Assembly: GCA_003117195.1 (NCBI GenBank)
Contig: BDSI01000084.1
Span: 250,501 to 314,500 of the forward strand
Length of the DNA: 64,000 bases
Direction of reading: 5' to 3'
DNA from: Eudorina sp. 2006-703-Eu-15
Lineage: Eukaryota; Chlorophyta; Chlorophyceae; Chlamydomonadales; Volvocaceae
The notes beneath the pieces were generated by a model. It ran no database searches. It was not told where the DNA came from and saw only the letters and a program-made list of their open reading frames with translations. The position numbers and the translations under genes are program-made. The first letter of the stretch is position 1; the number at the start of each line of letters is the position of its first letter. Below, in pieces: positions 35,066 through 46,853 of this stretch.

Positions 35066-38000
35066 TTACATGTAGCGCGTGCGACAGCCCGCCATGCGCA
35101 CCTCATCATCGCTCAACGGCACGACGTCCGTTGACAGCTCCCTGCCGTCCTTCCCAAACCATTTGTGCGTGCGCATAAGCTGCTCCCGCTGCTGCTCATG
35201 ATAATGGTGCTGAAGCTGCAGCAGCCAGTTAGGATCTGCCGTGCCGCCGTCGCCCTCGTCAGCCGCGTCACCGATCACCAAGCCATTCATCGGTGGTTCC
35301 ACTGGATGGCTAGCCGCCTGCCAGCCACGGCCTCCCACCCCGGTCCGTGAGGGACCGGCACCATCCTCAGCCGCCGGAGCTTGGCGCAGGTCCCTCGATC
35401 CCCCCGCCGCAGCCACAGCATCGGTGTCGCCACACATGGCATGTGCGCCCCTGGCTGCCGCGGCGGCGAGCCCCGCCTCCGCGGCCTTTGCGGGGGGCTT
35501 TTTGATCTTCTGGCATCGCTTCCCACCGCTCGGCCTCGGCACCCGCTGGGCACCAACACCCTCGCCGCCGTCGGCGGCTGCGGTCGCGGTGGCAGCGGCG
35601 GCGGCCTTGTGTCCATCACCCTCCGGGTCGACTGGCGCATCCTGCCCGTCCTGCCCTGACCCTGGCGAAGAGCGACATGGTCCCTGGGAAGCCGCCGCCG
35701 CGGCACCGAATGGTGGCTGTGGCTGCTTCCGGGGCAGCGTCTCCGGGTCAGCTTGCGAGGCCGAGAGCGACTGATCGATTACGTCATCCTCCTCGCTTTC
35801 GGGCAGTATATCCTGCTCGCGAACTCCGGAGGTGGCGTGCCGCCCAGCGCCGCGCCTGAGCCTGCAGCCGCCTCGCCGTTTTGACGGCGGTGGTTCGCTG
35901 TCCCTGTCGCTATTTTCGCCGCGGCCATCGTCGGCGTGGGAAGTCCACCCTCCGCCCGCCGCGCGACCGACGCCATCGAGGCCGGCGACCGCAAGAGCCT
36001 CGTCAATGTCGTCGTCCAATTCCATAGCGTCGGGGTCGCGGCTGCGCATCGCCCCTGCCCAGACCGTACATGGGACGCGCAAGTGATATGAAGCGTAGGA
36101 ACACCACGCGGGAAGGCCCAGGCGCGCCCGCGACCCAGATCAAAAGCGACGTGGCTGGCGACTGTCAAGGCGTGCGGAATCAAAAAGCGCCGAATGGGCT
36201 TCGGCCGGTTCGGAAGTAAACCTGGCATGGCATGGCGAAAACGCGCAGCCCGCCACTGTCGGTATCATGACCCATGCAACCGCATACCGGACACCCCTGT
36301 CAGTGCAGCTACCGACATCTCTCGCTGCAGCTATTACGAGCTCCCAAGGCGCCATCCAGACCCTCCTACCCGCCGTCTCCTGGCCTGCCGCTTTTCGCCG
36401 CTTCGCCGCAGGTGCCTCGGCCCTGCGCGCAGGTAAACTCAAAAAGTGTTAGTGGACAAAGTCGTAGCGCCGTCCCTCGTTGATAAATTACATGCCCATT
36501 CGCAGTCGCGCATCTCCCGGCAGTAGGGCAGGAGTCCTGACCGCGGGCCCAACCCGCTGCACCGGCCCTGTTAGCAACGATATCCTCAATTACCATTATG
36601 CGGTTGAAACGACACCAGGCAGGAGACCCTAGACGTGTTTACCAGGGGTTCACGCCGCCGTCCGCCTGGCCTGCAGCTGCCGCTCCGGACGGTTTAGGAC
36701 CGGGGACTTGCTCCGGCAGAGAAGCCCCATCCACCACGAGCCGCACGTCGCCGTCGCGGCCCTCCGCATCCTCCGCGTCATCCTCCTCATCGCTGTCCAT
36801 ACGCTCACACCCGTCCTCCTGCGCCTCGCCCCCGCCGGGGACCGACTCGGCCGCAGGCGCGTCCTGAGCAGCCGGCTGGGGGCCGCCCGTGACCTTGTCG
36901 GGACTCGACAGGTCCACCACCGCCGTGCCGGTGTCGGCTGGGTTCGAAGCGGGGCCCGCGCCCTCAGCAGCGGGCTGCTGCACCTGCATGACGACAGGGG
37001 GGCACTGCGCGTGACGTCCGCCTGTATTGCTCTCCGCGTGAGCATGACAACACCGTTGGTGGACCGTGGCGCCGTGTGGTGTGTATTTGACGCCGATCAA
37101 GCAGGTGCACCCTGATTTTCAGCGGGTCCAGCCAGCCGGTCCAGCCAGCCAGTCAGCACACAATGACGCACGTGCGGCGCTGAACCATCGCCATACCCTT
37201 CGACGGCATGGGCGGCGAAGCACAGGATACGGCTACACATCGATGACCGAACTGTGTCGCAACTGTTCGGCACGCCTTCCCCCCCTCCTTCACCTTGCGC
37301 CGTTTGTTGCCGCAGGGTAGTGGCATCGGCCCGACAGGCTCCACGCCCGCCCGCTTCGCCGCCGCCCGCGTCATGTGCTTCGACGGGCTTTGCAGAACAT
37401 CCTTGGCGTCCTCCATATGCTCCTGCACGGGCAGGCACGCAACAAAAGCCGCAAAGCGCAATCAGCACACCCCTCGGTGGGCACACGCGCTCAGCGCCGC
37501 GGTCGCACATGCTGCACGCATGAAAGCATACATCATCCTCCGCCACTCGAGGTTTCAACCACGATAGCCGTCTTCGAACGGTCCCGAGAGCACGCCGACT
37601 CGAGGCCACGCCGACTAGAGACCACGCCATTACGAGACCACGCCGATTCGAGACGCTCCTGCCTCATAACGCACCTCGCCGTCAGACCCGTTGGAGAGCA
37701 CGTCGTCGTCCACGGCCAGTCCGACGTCGTTCGGATGGTTCGTAATGTGCTCCAGGTACTTCACCGGATCCAGGTACCGCGCGCCCATGCTACGAGCAGG
37801 ACAAGTGCGGGCACGAAGAAAGGTGCGGATGCGACGTCTCATGACGGGCTCGCCAAGCGGATCAGAGCCAAGCCCGAGGTGCGCTCTGGAGATTGAAGCT
37901 AGGGGACTTGCGCACTAAGGCAGAGCCTGTGGAGAAGCTCGCCAGGAGGCGTAGCCTCCGCCGCGTTCAGGTCCCCGCCTCGTTTCTTACGGCCCCTCCC

Positions 38001-40160
38001 TTGTGCAGGTACGCTATCTCAGGCCGAGAGTTTTTGAATTTATGCCCATGAGGAAACGTCTGGCACACGAGATGCATACGACTCAAAGGGCATTCATATA
38101 TTGCGTGAGGGCTGTTCCGCCTGAGGGCTGTCCGAGCTGCCACTACTCACACGGCTGGCTTCTTGTTGTACTCATCCACGACCCCCTCAAGCGTCATGCG
38201 GCGCTCGTCCTCCTCCGACACGAGCGGCAACATGAGCCCGCAGATCAGCGCGCGCAGGTGGTCGCGCAACCGGGCGGCGTTGCGCTTGTCGAACCACATC
38301 TTCTGCAGCAGGGTCTCCCTGTTGCAGGCCGCGGTGTCGGGTTCCATGGCGTGCACGTCTGCGTGGGCAGGTGAGCGTGTTGCGGGTTTGCATGGGTCAG
38401 GCATGATTACCAGGACGGATAGCAAACTGCGTTGCAACGCAAAGCCTGAGACCTGGAGCTATTAAACACGCAGCGCGCTCTTGGTATGACCACGCACGCG
38501 CGCTGGGACCCAGCTGTTGGGCTCGGTTGCGCTTGTGGATTCTTTTGTCCCCTACTGTCCGACGTAGACGGCATATGCCGCTCCGCGGAGGTGGCGCCGC
38601 GAGCCGACCCCTGCAACTCACTCTGCGCATTCGAGCCTTCAGTGACGATGTAGCGCGGGTTGGCGGCAACGAAGAAGTCGATGTAGGACAGCAGGAACAG
38701 CCCGCAGTCGGTGTGGTTGTTCTGCTTGGGCAGGCGCGCCGCCATGCTGAGCCCCGGCAGGGTGTGCGGGGTGAAGGCCACGCGCGGCAGCTCCTTGCCG
38801 GCATCTTGATACTGCTTCGCCCATCGTCGCGGCAGGGAGTCGTGCGTCTCGTCCGTCGCCTTCCGCACCCACTCGTGCTCCAGGTAGCCCCGCAGCGCCT
38901 CGAAGATGGCCTTCGGCGCGTGGTTGCCTGCAGCCCGTACCAAGCGGAGGGCGAAGCGCTGCTCAGTGCCTGGACAATGGAGATCGGCACACTGTCCCTG
39001 ATATGTATCTGCGGGAAGTCCTTCCCGCAGAAACCTTGCCCCCCAGACGACGACAAGCCGATGACAAGGTGCAGGCAGCGCTGGCCATGCTCGTGTTATG
39101 GCCGTCACGTGGCGGTAGAAAGATGGAAGACACATTGACCGACGGGCCTGAGCGTGCCTCCTGGACAAAATCATTCACTCCCGTAGCCCCAGGACCTCCT
39201 CGAACCGCCACCTCTGGCAGCTCACCGTCCAGAGAGTCTAGGTGCAGCAGCAGCGGCGAACCGACGGGCTCGGGGCCCTGTTCGGCGCCGGGCGGCTGAA
39301 GGCCCGCCTGGTGCGCCACATTGCCGGGATGGCAAATGAGCACCAGCGACCAGTGCAGGAAGCCGTGTATAGGCACGAAGATGTAGTCCTTGGAGAACAG
39401 ATCCACGTGCTGCAAACACGTGAAGGCAACGTCCGGAAACAGGAGGGAGGCCAAAGCTTGCAGTTACAATGACGAACGAGATGACACGGCTGGCGTGCCA
39501 CTGCGAGGAAAGCGCGTCCCGTGGTGCATGCACGTACTGCGAAACAGCGCTGCCATGGAAGACCCAAACGGGCAACCTGGGAGCAGTGTCTCTTCCAACT
39601 GGCAACAGTGATAAGGCCCTTTTGCTGCGACGAGGAACAGAAAAAGTGAAAGAGTTGCTTCCATAACACGATGCACCATGGCCAGCGCTCGCCTCCGCTG
39701 CAGGCGCTTGTCCCTTCAGTGTGTCAATGCCCCTGATTCAACCCGCTCATCGCCTGAAGCAGCATCCTAGAACATAGTACACGCCGCCCGACTTGCCGTC
39801 GGTGGCCTACGTTCGTACGTTCGCTGCCCTCTGTCCGCAAACACCGCAGGCGCAATGTTAAACCGCCGGTGTACCGTATCAGGGGTCCAAGGCACGCACC
39901 TTGGTCCACTTTTTGACCCGCTCATGGTCCAGGCGCATCTGCTCCGCCTTCTTGAGCTTCTTGCCGGGTTTCTCCTGCAGCTTCTTGAGAAAGAACGAGT
40001 TGAAGAAGTGGTACCGCTGCTGAACCCCCGCCGACAAGTGGTGCTCGATGTACCTACACAGTTAGTCGGAAGGACATCTTAGGCCGCTTGATTGTGGGAA
40101 CGGTCGGTGCAGCTGTCATTGGACACGAAAGGCGCCCGCGCCCGCACGATACCGCACGGT

Positions 40161-40198
<38 letters not shown>

Positions 40199-43100
40199 CT
40201 TTTCTCCTTGATAACACACACACACACACGGTCCGACTGGCGACACAGCTGCAGCTGCAGGAGGTGGTGGCAGCCCGGGCACGACTGCACGCTGCATACG
40301 AGCAGGAGGCCCGGGAACAGCTTGAGGCAGCCGGCCTAGCTAGCCCTACGGCACACCCCCCGGCATCAAGCGTGCCTGCCACTCTACAGCGGCTTCGGGC
40401 CATCAAGCGGGAACGGGAGCACAAGGAAACACTGTGGCGCCCGGCGGTTGACGGGGTCCCGCTGCCTGGCAACAGCCACCTACACAACGCTCATCCCGAG
40501 GCGTGTGGGTGCGGCGGGTACGGTGGCGCGGGGCCCCACCCGTGTTCACCACGGGCACACCATTTCTGGGCATGCCCGGTCGCTCAGGCAGTGGTACAAC
40601 AGATCGGGGCACACGTTCAGGGCCCCGTCACCCGAGCCAATGTGTGGCTGGCTGAGCCGCCGCAGGGGGTGCAACAAAGGGTTTGGGATATCATTGCCCT
40701 AGCGGCGCTGACGGCCATGGAGCGGGCGAGGGTTGGGCCACGTGCAGCGACCCGCAACGGCGGCGCACAACCCGTGCCGGGGGCGCCGGCTGCCCCGTCG
40801 CCGGTAGATGTAGATAAGGCGCGCGCAGTCATGGAGTTCTGGCCGCGGGTCGCCAGTTTTGCAGAACTGGGCCGACCGCGACGGGGATGGGAGGGGGTGG
40901 GACCGGACCACCCAATCCTATCGGTGGTGGACGGCCGGATCCGCTGCGTGCAGCCAGTAGACGTAGACTCTTGATGGATAGATAGCAGCGCGAGGCTCTA
41001 GGGTGTAGGGATTGGGACAAGGGAAGCCCACTTCCGGGCACGATGGGGATCGTGGGTGCCCGAGGAGGGTCGGGCCCGACCAGTGGGAGTTGGCAGCGGG
41101 ACTTGTAGGCGAGGGCCGCTCGCGACGGGAAGGGGTGTACGACAGAGAAGTTTACGTGGTGATGTGCTGCCTTGTGCAAGCCATAGCCCCATCATGGAGC
41201 GCCCGACTGCATACCCGGACCCAGCAAGGCCTGACGTGTGCGACGTCGCTCTGACTCAGCTGGGCGGGCAGGCCTGCCGGATGGTGCAACCTTAGCTAGT
41301 ACGATTAGGTTGAGACGCGGGACCAGACTAGTTTTACCGCACCGGGCAGGGGCACGCCTCCGAATTGCTGAGGAACGCGCCCTGGGTGTTGCAAGGACTT
41401 GAGGAGGTTGAACAGCGGACTGCGAGGCGCAGACCGCCCGGGATGGGCTTCCGCCCAATCCCTTGAGGGAGCACAGCTGTCACCGATCCTCAGAGATCGG
41501 GCGCGCGCCCTTGGTTGAGAGCGAGGGGACAGAGGCCCCTTACGCCCCTCTCCCCCGAATCCGGGGGAGAGCGCTTCGGCGGTCTCCCGTATGGGGCGGG
41601 TTAGCGCCCCCGGCCAGCGTCGGCCCGGCAGATATGTAACGATTCACACACACACACGCCTGTCGCGCCTAGCCCCCTGCCTGCCGTCTACCGCACCGCC
41701 CCACCGCACGCCCTGTCTACCCTGTGCGTGGCTGCCTCTTCCGATATCCCCGGCGCGCCGCGTGCATCGCGCTTGGGCATCCGACGGAGTGGGGAGCTCT
41801 CTACGAGCCCGCACGTCGGTTGCACGTACAACATCATTTGCGTCGCGAAGTCGCGTCTTGCTTTGCTGCAGTATCGTCCCGCACCGTTGCCATGCCGTTG
41901 CTCGTACGCCCATCGCACTCGTCGGCCATGTTTGCTCTTCCGTCAACTTTCCTTCACATTACTTTACTTCAATTTACCAATTTACTACATTACTTACCTT
42001 AGGCCCGTCGCGCGAACGTGTGTGCTTTGCCACCCGTTACGCATGTCGCCTTCGCCGAACCCTGCCGACTACTAACGCTGTGCTGCAGCGCCTGGCTTCC
42101 CGTGTTCTTGTCTTCAGGTCAGTACGATCGCATCCTTTGCACGGGCTGGGCCGTGCTGGGCACGATGTTTTGCTTGCGGCATTGCACGCGCTGTGGTCGC
42201 ACCCAACCCGTTTGTTGCATTAGGATAGTTTACATAGATTAATTCCACTAGTCTCTTGATTTAGACTACGATACAGCAGCCCTTCCGCCGGCGGTTGCTA
42301 CCGGAGCTCTGGCGCCCGCCGCAGTCAACGGTCGCTCGCGGATGCGGCTGGTCTGCGCCTATCCTCTACGTCGCCGTCACCATTCACTGCCATCTGGGTT
42401 GTCGGTAATTCGGGTTTTGGGTATTTCGGGTGTCATTTACTTCCTTACCGCCTACATCGCCTGATACGCTGGACTTCGCTTCTAGCGGCTCAGTTCTCTT
42501 TTATACACACACACACACACACCGCCTACACCCGCCAGTTAGATTTTACATCCGCAAGTCGTTCGGGCCGCCTGCAGCCAGACCAAGCCTCCCCCTTCGA
42601 CCCAGATGCGCCTACTTGATGTAAAAGTCGATGCAGGTGTCGTTCAGGAACTCGCCCTTTTCCAACCGCGCCAAATCCTCCGCGGTCACCTCCACGCGAT
42701 TCTTGCCGCCCTCCGGCGGAAAGTAGCACTTTAGACCCGCCAGCTGCACCGCCAGGCTCCGGAAGCTGCCCGCGCGGCCTCGCGCATTGTCAGCGGCCTT
42801 ACCCGCAGCCGCAGCCGCTGCGGACGACGGACCGGGGCCCGCAGACTTGCCCGCGGTGGGCCGCGGGTCGCCCTCGCGCTCCGCATTGCCCTCCTCATCG
42901 CTTGTGTCCGCCAGGTCGATGGGCTCCTGGTGTACGACCGCAGAGGGGCAAGACACACGGACAGCCGTTCCATGCACGGCACCGCGGAGAATTTCATACT
43001 TGCGCATTCACTTCATCTCACGTACCCCTACCACGCAACACACAAAATAGAGCCGCAGTTAGCCACGCTAGTGATGTGATCATAGCAGCCCACAACCACA

Positions 43101-44128
43101 AATGTTGGACCAGCCTGGCCTCGGTTGACAAACACAGGCATGCGCGGGTGTGTGAAGGTGAGATTTCGCTAAGGAAACAAGTGCACAGCACTAAGGATTG
43201 GCGGGACACGCGCCTATCCTAAACACGGATACCGTCAGCAAGTGTGCAAGGTACGTGCCTTGTCTTCAGGCTCAGGCGGTGCTGAGCGCCGGCCCCTTGG
43301 CTTTGGCCCGGCCTCCCCACGCCGGCCGGTCCTAGCTTGGTCCTCATCGCCTGCATCCGAAACGGAGCGCTTAATGACCGCTGCCGCTGCCTGCTGCTGC
43401 TGCTGCTGTGGAACGCGTTTGGGCCTGTCGAACTTATTGGGAACATGCTGCTGCTGAGATGATGCGCCAGGGCCCCTGATTTCGACTGAGTTGACGAGCG
43501 GTGGGACCAAGTTGAGGCCGGCGTCCTTGCTGCCGCCGAAGAAAGCCTTCGACGGCACCATTCGAGGCTTCGGCGCTCCGCCAGCAGCACCACCCGGTGC
43601 CGACGCAGCTTGAGATCGGAGGGCTGGTACCTGCGTAAGGATAACGATGCCGGGTAAGTAAACACCCGAATCCATCCGTTACGCGTATCTGCACATTTGA
43701 TGCGCACCGATGCGTAAACACACAAAGGATATTCCCAGACGGCTCGGCACTTACCTGGATCTGATGATGAAGTGAGGCGAGCCGGCCTTTGGGGGCAGAC
43801 GTGCTTTGGTAGGCGGTTGCCTGCCTCTGCTGGCAACTGAAGCACACAGGCAGGCCTCCCTGCACGGCAAAGTGGGGTACAATCAACGACAAGCCCAGAA
43901 CGAAGTGGAGCAGGAACGCAGCTCGCCGTTCCGTAGCCCGATCGCAGACATCCCGCTGGGCCTACCACGCTGATGACGGGGCCTTGCTTCTGGCACTCAT
44001 GGCAGAGCCTGCACGTGTACAAACCAAGGACCAGGTCACGACGGACAGCAGAAACGTTCGATGGACCCTGTCATCCGGCTCTTACCCGTGGTCTCCTTCG
44101 CTGCATGCAGGATCAGCGCGGACTGCTC
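35066..44128 (-). CDS. ULP/SENP-type SUMO protease
   Basis: Cysteine protease (C48 family) predicted to process SUMO or remove it from nuclear proteins. Phase-consistent exons: 44128-44086, 44008-43966, 43859-43755, 43630-43259, 42926-42616, 40053-39900, 39409-39226, 38927-38622, 38358-38151, 37789-37675, 37422-37294, 36983-36643, 36041-35066 (stop TAA). Diagnostic blocks: LEKGEFLNDTCIDFYIK, QQRYHFFNSFFLKKL, FVPIHGFLHWSLVLI (catalytic His), LDSLDG (Asp) and KQNNHTDCGLFLLSYIDFF (Gln, Cys). N-terminal exons have two CxxC pairs (LCHECQ, VCFSCQQ). Acidic hydrophobic motifs VVDLSSPD and IDLADTSDEE resemble SUMO-interaction motifs. A long C-terminal tail (about 550 residues) follows the catalytic core. 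Uncertain: the true start (upstream exons may exist), the donor at 43259 (GC rather than GT), and whether the last exon belongs here. The intron 42615-40054 houses a LINE. Confidence 0.85.
40162..40229. repeat. Bipartite (CA)n microsatellite
   Basis: Two (CA)n tracts, 40162-40197 and 40213-40229, separated by 15 bases (gcttttctccttgat). They border the left edge of the LINE insertion. Confidence 0.95.
40264..40974 (+). CDS. LINE ORF2 C-terminal fragment with zinc-binding motif
   Basis: Fragment of a retrotransposon polyprotein, not a host gene. The open frame (236 codons) carries the cysteine/histidine motif typical of the end of LINE reverse-transcriptase proteins: CGCGGYGG, then HHFWACPVAQAVVQQI (zf-RVT-like). 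Reverse transcriptase and endonuclease domains are missing, consistent with 5' truncation. The frame may be open beyond its first codon on the left, but the sequence there is simple repeat. Confidence 0.75.
   Translation: MVAARARLHAAYEQEAREQLEAAGLASPTAHPPASSVPATLQRLRAIKREREHKETLWRPAVDGVPLPGNSHLHNAHPEACGCGGYGGAGPHPCSPRAHHFWACPVAQAVVQQIGAHVQGPVTRANVWLAEPPQGVQQRVWDIIALAALTAMERARVGPRAATRNGGAQPVPGAPAAPSPVDVDKARAVMEFWPRVASFAELGRPRRGWEGVGPDHPILSVVDGRIRCVQPVDVDS
41440..41571 (+). other. Cluster of hairpins in the LINE 3' UTR
   Basis: Several inverted repeats in a row: ggg/gggc with ttcc loop and gccc/ccc (41440-41462), ccgatc..gatcgg (41483-41500), and ctctcccccg..cgggggagag with a 4-base loop (41548-41571, perfect 10-bp stem). 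Such stem-loops can be recognised by LINE reverse transcriptases; that role is inference. Confidence 0.6.
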
Positions 44129-44814
44129 CTGTGTGTCACAAGCATGAGCCAGTGAATGAGTGAGCACCATGATCGCATGCCGCGACCCAGATCCGGCACA
44201 GGTGCTGACACCCTGTACAGCGACAGCGACCCACCAGCAGCAGCCTGCGTTGCCGCCCGCGTGTCCACCCGTTGAAGCGCCAGCGGCTGTTGTCTGCTAG
44301 CTCCTTTCTGGTAGGCTGCAGAAGGCACAGGCGGTGGGCATCTGTGTCAGGCGGCTGATCCCCGCATTCTGCTCGAGGCTGGATGCCACTGAAAGATGCC
44401 TTCCTGGTAACCGGCTGAGGCGGGGCTAAGCGGTCAGATTCAACTGGCCGCGCGGGCCCCAGTCGCACCCTGGCACACCTTCGCTGCCATTGTACCATCC
44501 CTACCCACAGAAGCAAAGCGCGATCATAGTTACCCGTTAGGCCAGCATAACTTGCCCGTCATACATGCATTACAACACATCCACCATCCATGTGCATCAC
44601 ATCAGGGAAGATGGGCAGACGTGCGCCATTGTTTAATTGAATCGTGGTGAAGTGAACCCCACGGATTATTGGTGACTGGAAAACACTGAACAGGCTCCAC
44701 TAGCGCACCCAGCTCACCCCGGACCCGCAACACTAGGGTACCGCCCTGTTCACGGGCACCAGCCCCTGCCAAGCCACTCACGGTCCATCATCTGTCCAGC
44801 GCCTGACCTTACCT

Positions 44815-45087
44815 TGGAGCTGTCGCCCTCCGAAACTCCTGGCCTGCGAAGGGGACGAAGGCGTGTGTTGCCACGAATGTGGCGATTCAACGTGGGTGCC
44901 GCCGCGGAAGGGAAACGCCAGTTTTTTTTGTGCACCCCCTTACCAGCTGTACAGGTGCAAGAATTGGAGCACGCTGAGGCACCTGGCCGGCTTTGGCTTC
45001 GATGGGCGCCTGCTCGTCCGCAGATTTGTTGTCGCTGACCGCCTGCACATGGAGGCCGCGCTTGTGTGGATGTCAGTGCGGGAGTAG
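44815..45087 (+). CDS. Candidate exon with CxxC/CW-like zinc motif
   Basis: Plus-strand frame ending in TAG at 45085-45087 with VCCHECGDSTWVPP, then FFCAPPYQLYRC. The spacing of Cys residues and the Trp recalls small zinc-binding modules such as CW fingers, but no family can be named. It overlaps the strand opposite to the SUMO protease gene's upstream region. Could be a terminal exon of a plus-strand gene or chance. Confidence 0.3.
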   Translation, partial: WSCRPPKLLACEGDEGVCCHECGDSTWVPPRKGNASFFCAPPYQLYRCKNWSTLRHLAGFGFDGRLLVRRFVVADRLHMEAALVWMSVRE

Positions 45088-45133
45088 CCGGTCAGCGGGG
45101 CGTGTGCTGCTGAAACCCAGGTAAGCCACTCAC

Positions 45134-45561
45134 CTGTGGGCTGCCCTTCAGCTGGCGCCATCTGATCTCGCTCAGTATTTCCTTGATTGTCTTATCAAGT
45201 TTATCAAGGTTTGTGTTATTTTTCTCAACGACCTTCCTTGTTCTTAGGTTACTACTCAAACCATTGTACAGGTCGCTTAGTTTGGATTGCTGATAGGTTT
45301 CCACACGTGACAGCTTGTCCTCTGCATATCCTAATATCTCGTTGACGAAGTCAGGCGCCCCAGGTGGAATATCAAAGCCAGGCACACCATCTGGAGCACC
45401 AGGCGTCATCTCCCCAAGACGTCTAAGGCCACAGTTAGCATCTCGCGCAGCGCAAAGATATGATACAGAGAGTAAGAGATGGACGTAAGCGCCTTGAGTA
45501 GGTATGAGGCGCGAAAAATGTTTGAACCACTCTGCAAGTAGGAGTCTGAAGGAATTTGAAC
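45134..45561 (-). CDS. Candidate coiled-coil exon(s), possibly frameshifted
   Basis: AT-richer than the surroundings. Frame 45409-45134 starts with ATG, has Pro-rich repeats (TPGAPDGVPGFDIPPGAP) then a long charged helix (ILGYAEDKLSRVETY to LDKTIKEILSEIRWRQLKG), and ends at a GTGAGT donor. Just upstream (45561-45406) a different frame reads as protein (SYLLKALTSISYSLYHIFAL, then REMLTVALDVLG) after a good acceptor. The two would fuse if one G were added to the GGGG run at about 45411, so either an indel or two unrelated pieces. Unknown family. Confidence 0.4.
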
Positions 45562-45765
45562 CTGTGACCTGGTGACAATTAAAAGGTCAGGACAAGCGCA
45601 ACAGAGGCAGCAACGGGAGTGGTCGTGCTGTGCTGCGTGCGAGCCAGCCGTATACGTACGAAACAACAGAGACATGCTGAAATCAGCGTCCACGCAACTA
45701 ACTTTCTTCATAATGAGCTTCACTTTGCTATGCTGTGTTTCTTGTTGTGAATGCGCGTTGCACAG

Positions 45766-45955
45766 GCGAACTGGTCACACACGTAACGAAGAATTCAGTT
45801 TGGGTGCCATATTTCTGCGATGCATGTCAGCGGTTTCACCTGTCGCCACCAGAGACACCTGATGGGAACATCCTGGATAGCCAGGGAGAACCACGACAAG
45901 TGGACAAGTGTTTAGGCTGTACCATGAATGCAAGGTTCCTGACTTTCGATCAAAT
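45766..45955 (+). CDS. Candidate exon with paired CxxC motifs
   Basis: Plus-strand frame after an acceptor (CACAG at 45761-45765): SVWVPYFCDACQRFHLSPP, then VDKCLGC. It resembles the candidate at 44815-45087 in having a WVP element next to Cys pairs, so both may be exons of one plus-strand gene encoding tandem zinc modules. No clear donor. Low certainty. Confidence 0.3.
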
Positions 45956-45983
45956 TCTGTTGGGCACAAAGGGACACATAGTA

Positions 45984-46034
45984 GTAACCGTTACAAGGTG
46001 GACCCGAGTCCCGACCGGGTGTTCCAACGGGCCC
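45984..46034 (+). repeat. Dispersed ~50-bp repeat
   Basis: Runs gtaaccgttacaaggtggac to gtgttccaacgggccc; reverse-complement copies are at 35014-35064 and 48591-48639. Confidence 0.85.
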
Positions 46035-46801
46035 AGATAGATCGTATGCGCCTCACCGCATCAACCCCTACCAAGGACTGCGCACCCATCCTCCGTCACC
46101 CGCGGGGTTTCATACAGCCATACCGGCCAAAACACCAGGTTATCAGCGCGCCAGAATTGTCTCTCCTGGAAACCGCGCCAGACCCGCTAATTTGCATGGC
46201 GTTGAGGGATCCGGAATCCGGACTGACCTCCCCAGGGACATATGCTCGCGGAGAGGGAGGTGCCATCATCACCAGCATTGTTGCTCCCTGGGTCCTGGCC
46301 CTCGTCGAGCCCTCACATGGACACGGATGTCGTTACCGCGCCTCCTTGGATGTGAGATTGCCGCTACCGTAAACCAACGGACCAATTCAACGTTATTAAG
46401 GGTTACACAGCAGGCATTCCTGTCACGCGACCCGACACGCGACCGGGACGATGGGCACCATGAGGGTCGACGGAGTTGCGTGCATGCACGCTCCGCAGGT
46501 AGCACTCACCAGCAGGCGTGAGACAGCAGCTGGACAACCCCCGTCAAACCAGGCGCCGAACCCAACCTTAGCTCACGCACAGAAACCATGGGAAACCCGC
46601 ACAGCATATCAGCGCAGCGGCCAAACTTATTGCGCTTCCCGATCGATTGAGGCCAGCCAACCTCACACGGGGGCAACAACCCAAATCCCACACGTCCACG
46701 TAGCGGCCACACGCCACAGCCACAGGCGAGACCAGTGGCGTTGCGTAGTCCGATCGCCGAGAGCTACCGCCCCCCCCTTCGGTCGCGAGGTCAGCCCGCA
46801 T
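46035..46801. other. Intergenic region, no gene seen
   Basis: No convincing coding frame or RNA. Lies downstream of the ALKBH1-type gene. Confidence 0.4.
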
Positions 46802-46806
46802 TTACA
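46802..46806 (-). terminator. TGTAA poly(A) signal of the ALKBH1-type gene
   Basis: TTACA on the plus strand (TGTAA on the minus), 48 bases after the stop codon at 46854. Confidence 0.6.
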
Positions 46807-46853
46807 AACCAATCACAGTCTTCAGTCACGCAACGCCCGGTGCTCCGCCTGGG

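Larger units (their letters stand above)
40230..42522 (+). mobile_element. 5'-truncated LINE with (CA)n tail
   Basis: Non-LTR retrotransposon in an intron of the SUMO protease gene, on the opposite strand. It contains the C-terminus of ORF2 (40264-40974), about 1.5 kb of 3' UTR and a 3' end shared with 54175-54209 and 32354-32390, then a (CA)n tail at 42503-42522. The last ~500 bases (41998-42503) align along their length with 53690-54209. The left edge abuts another (CA)n tract, so the copy is framed by CA repeats. Confidence 0.8.

Noticed and set aside
38147..38149. TGA as the end of the SUMO protease
   Set aside because: A strong GTGAGT donor overlaps it, and the next exon (37789-37675) joins in phase 2, giving a continuous protein.
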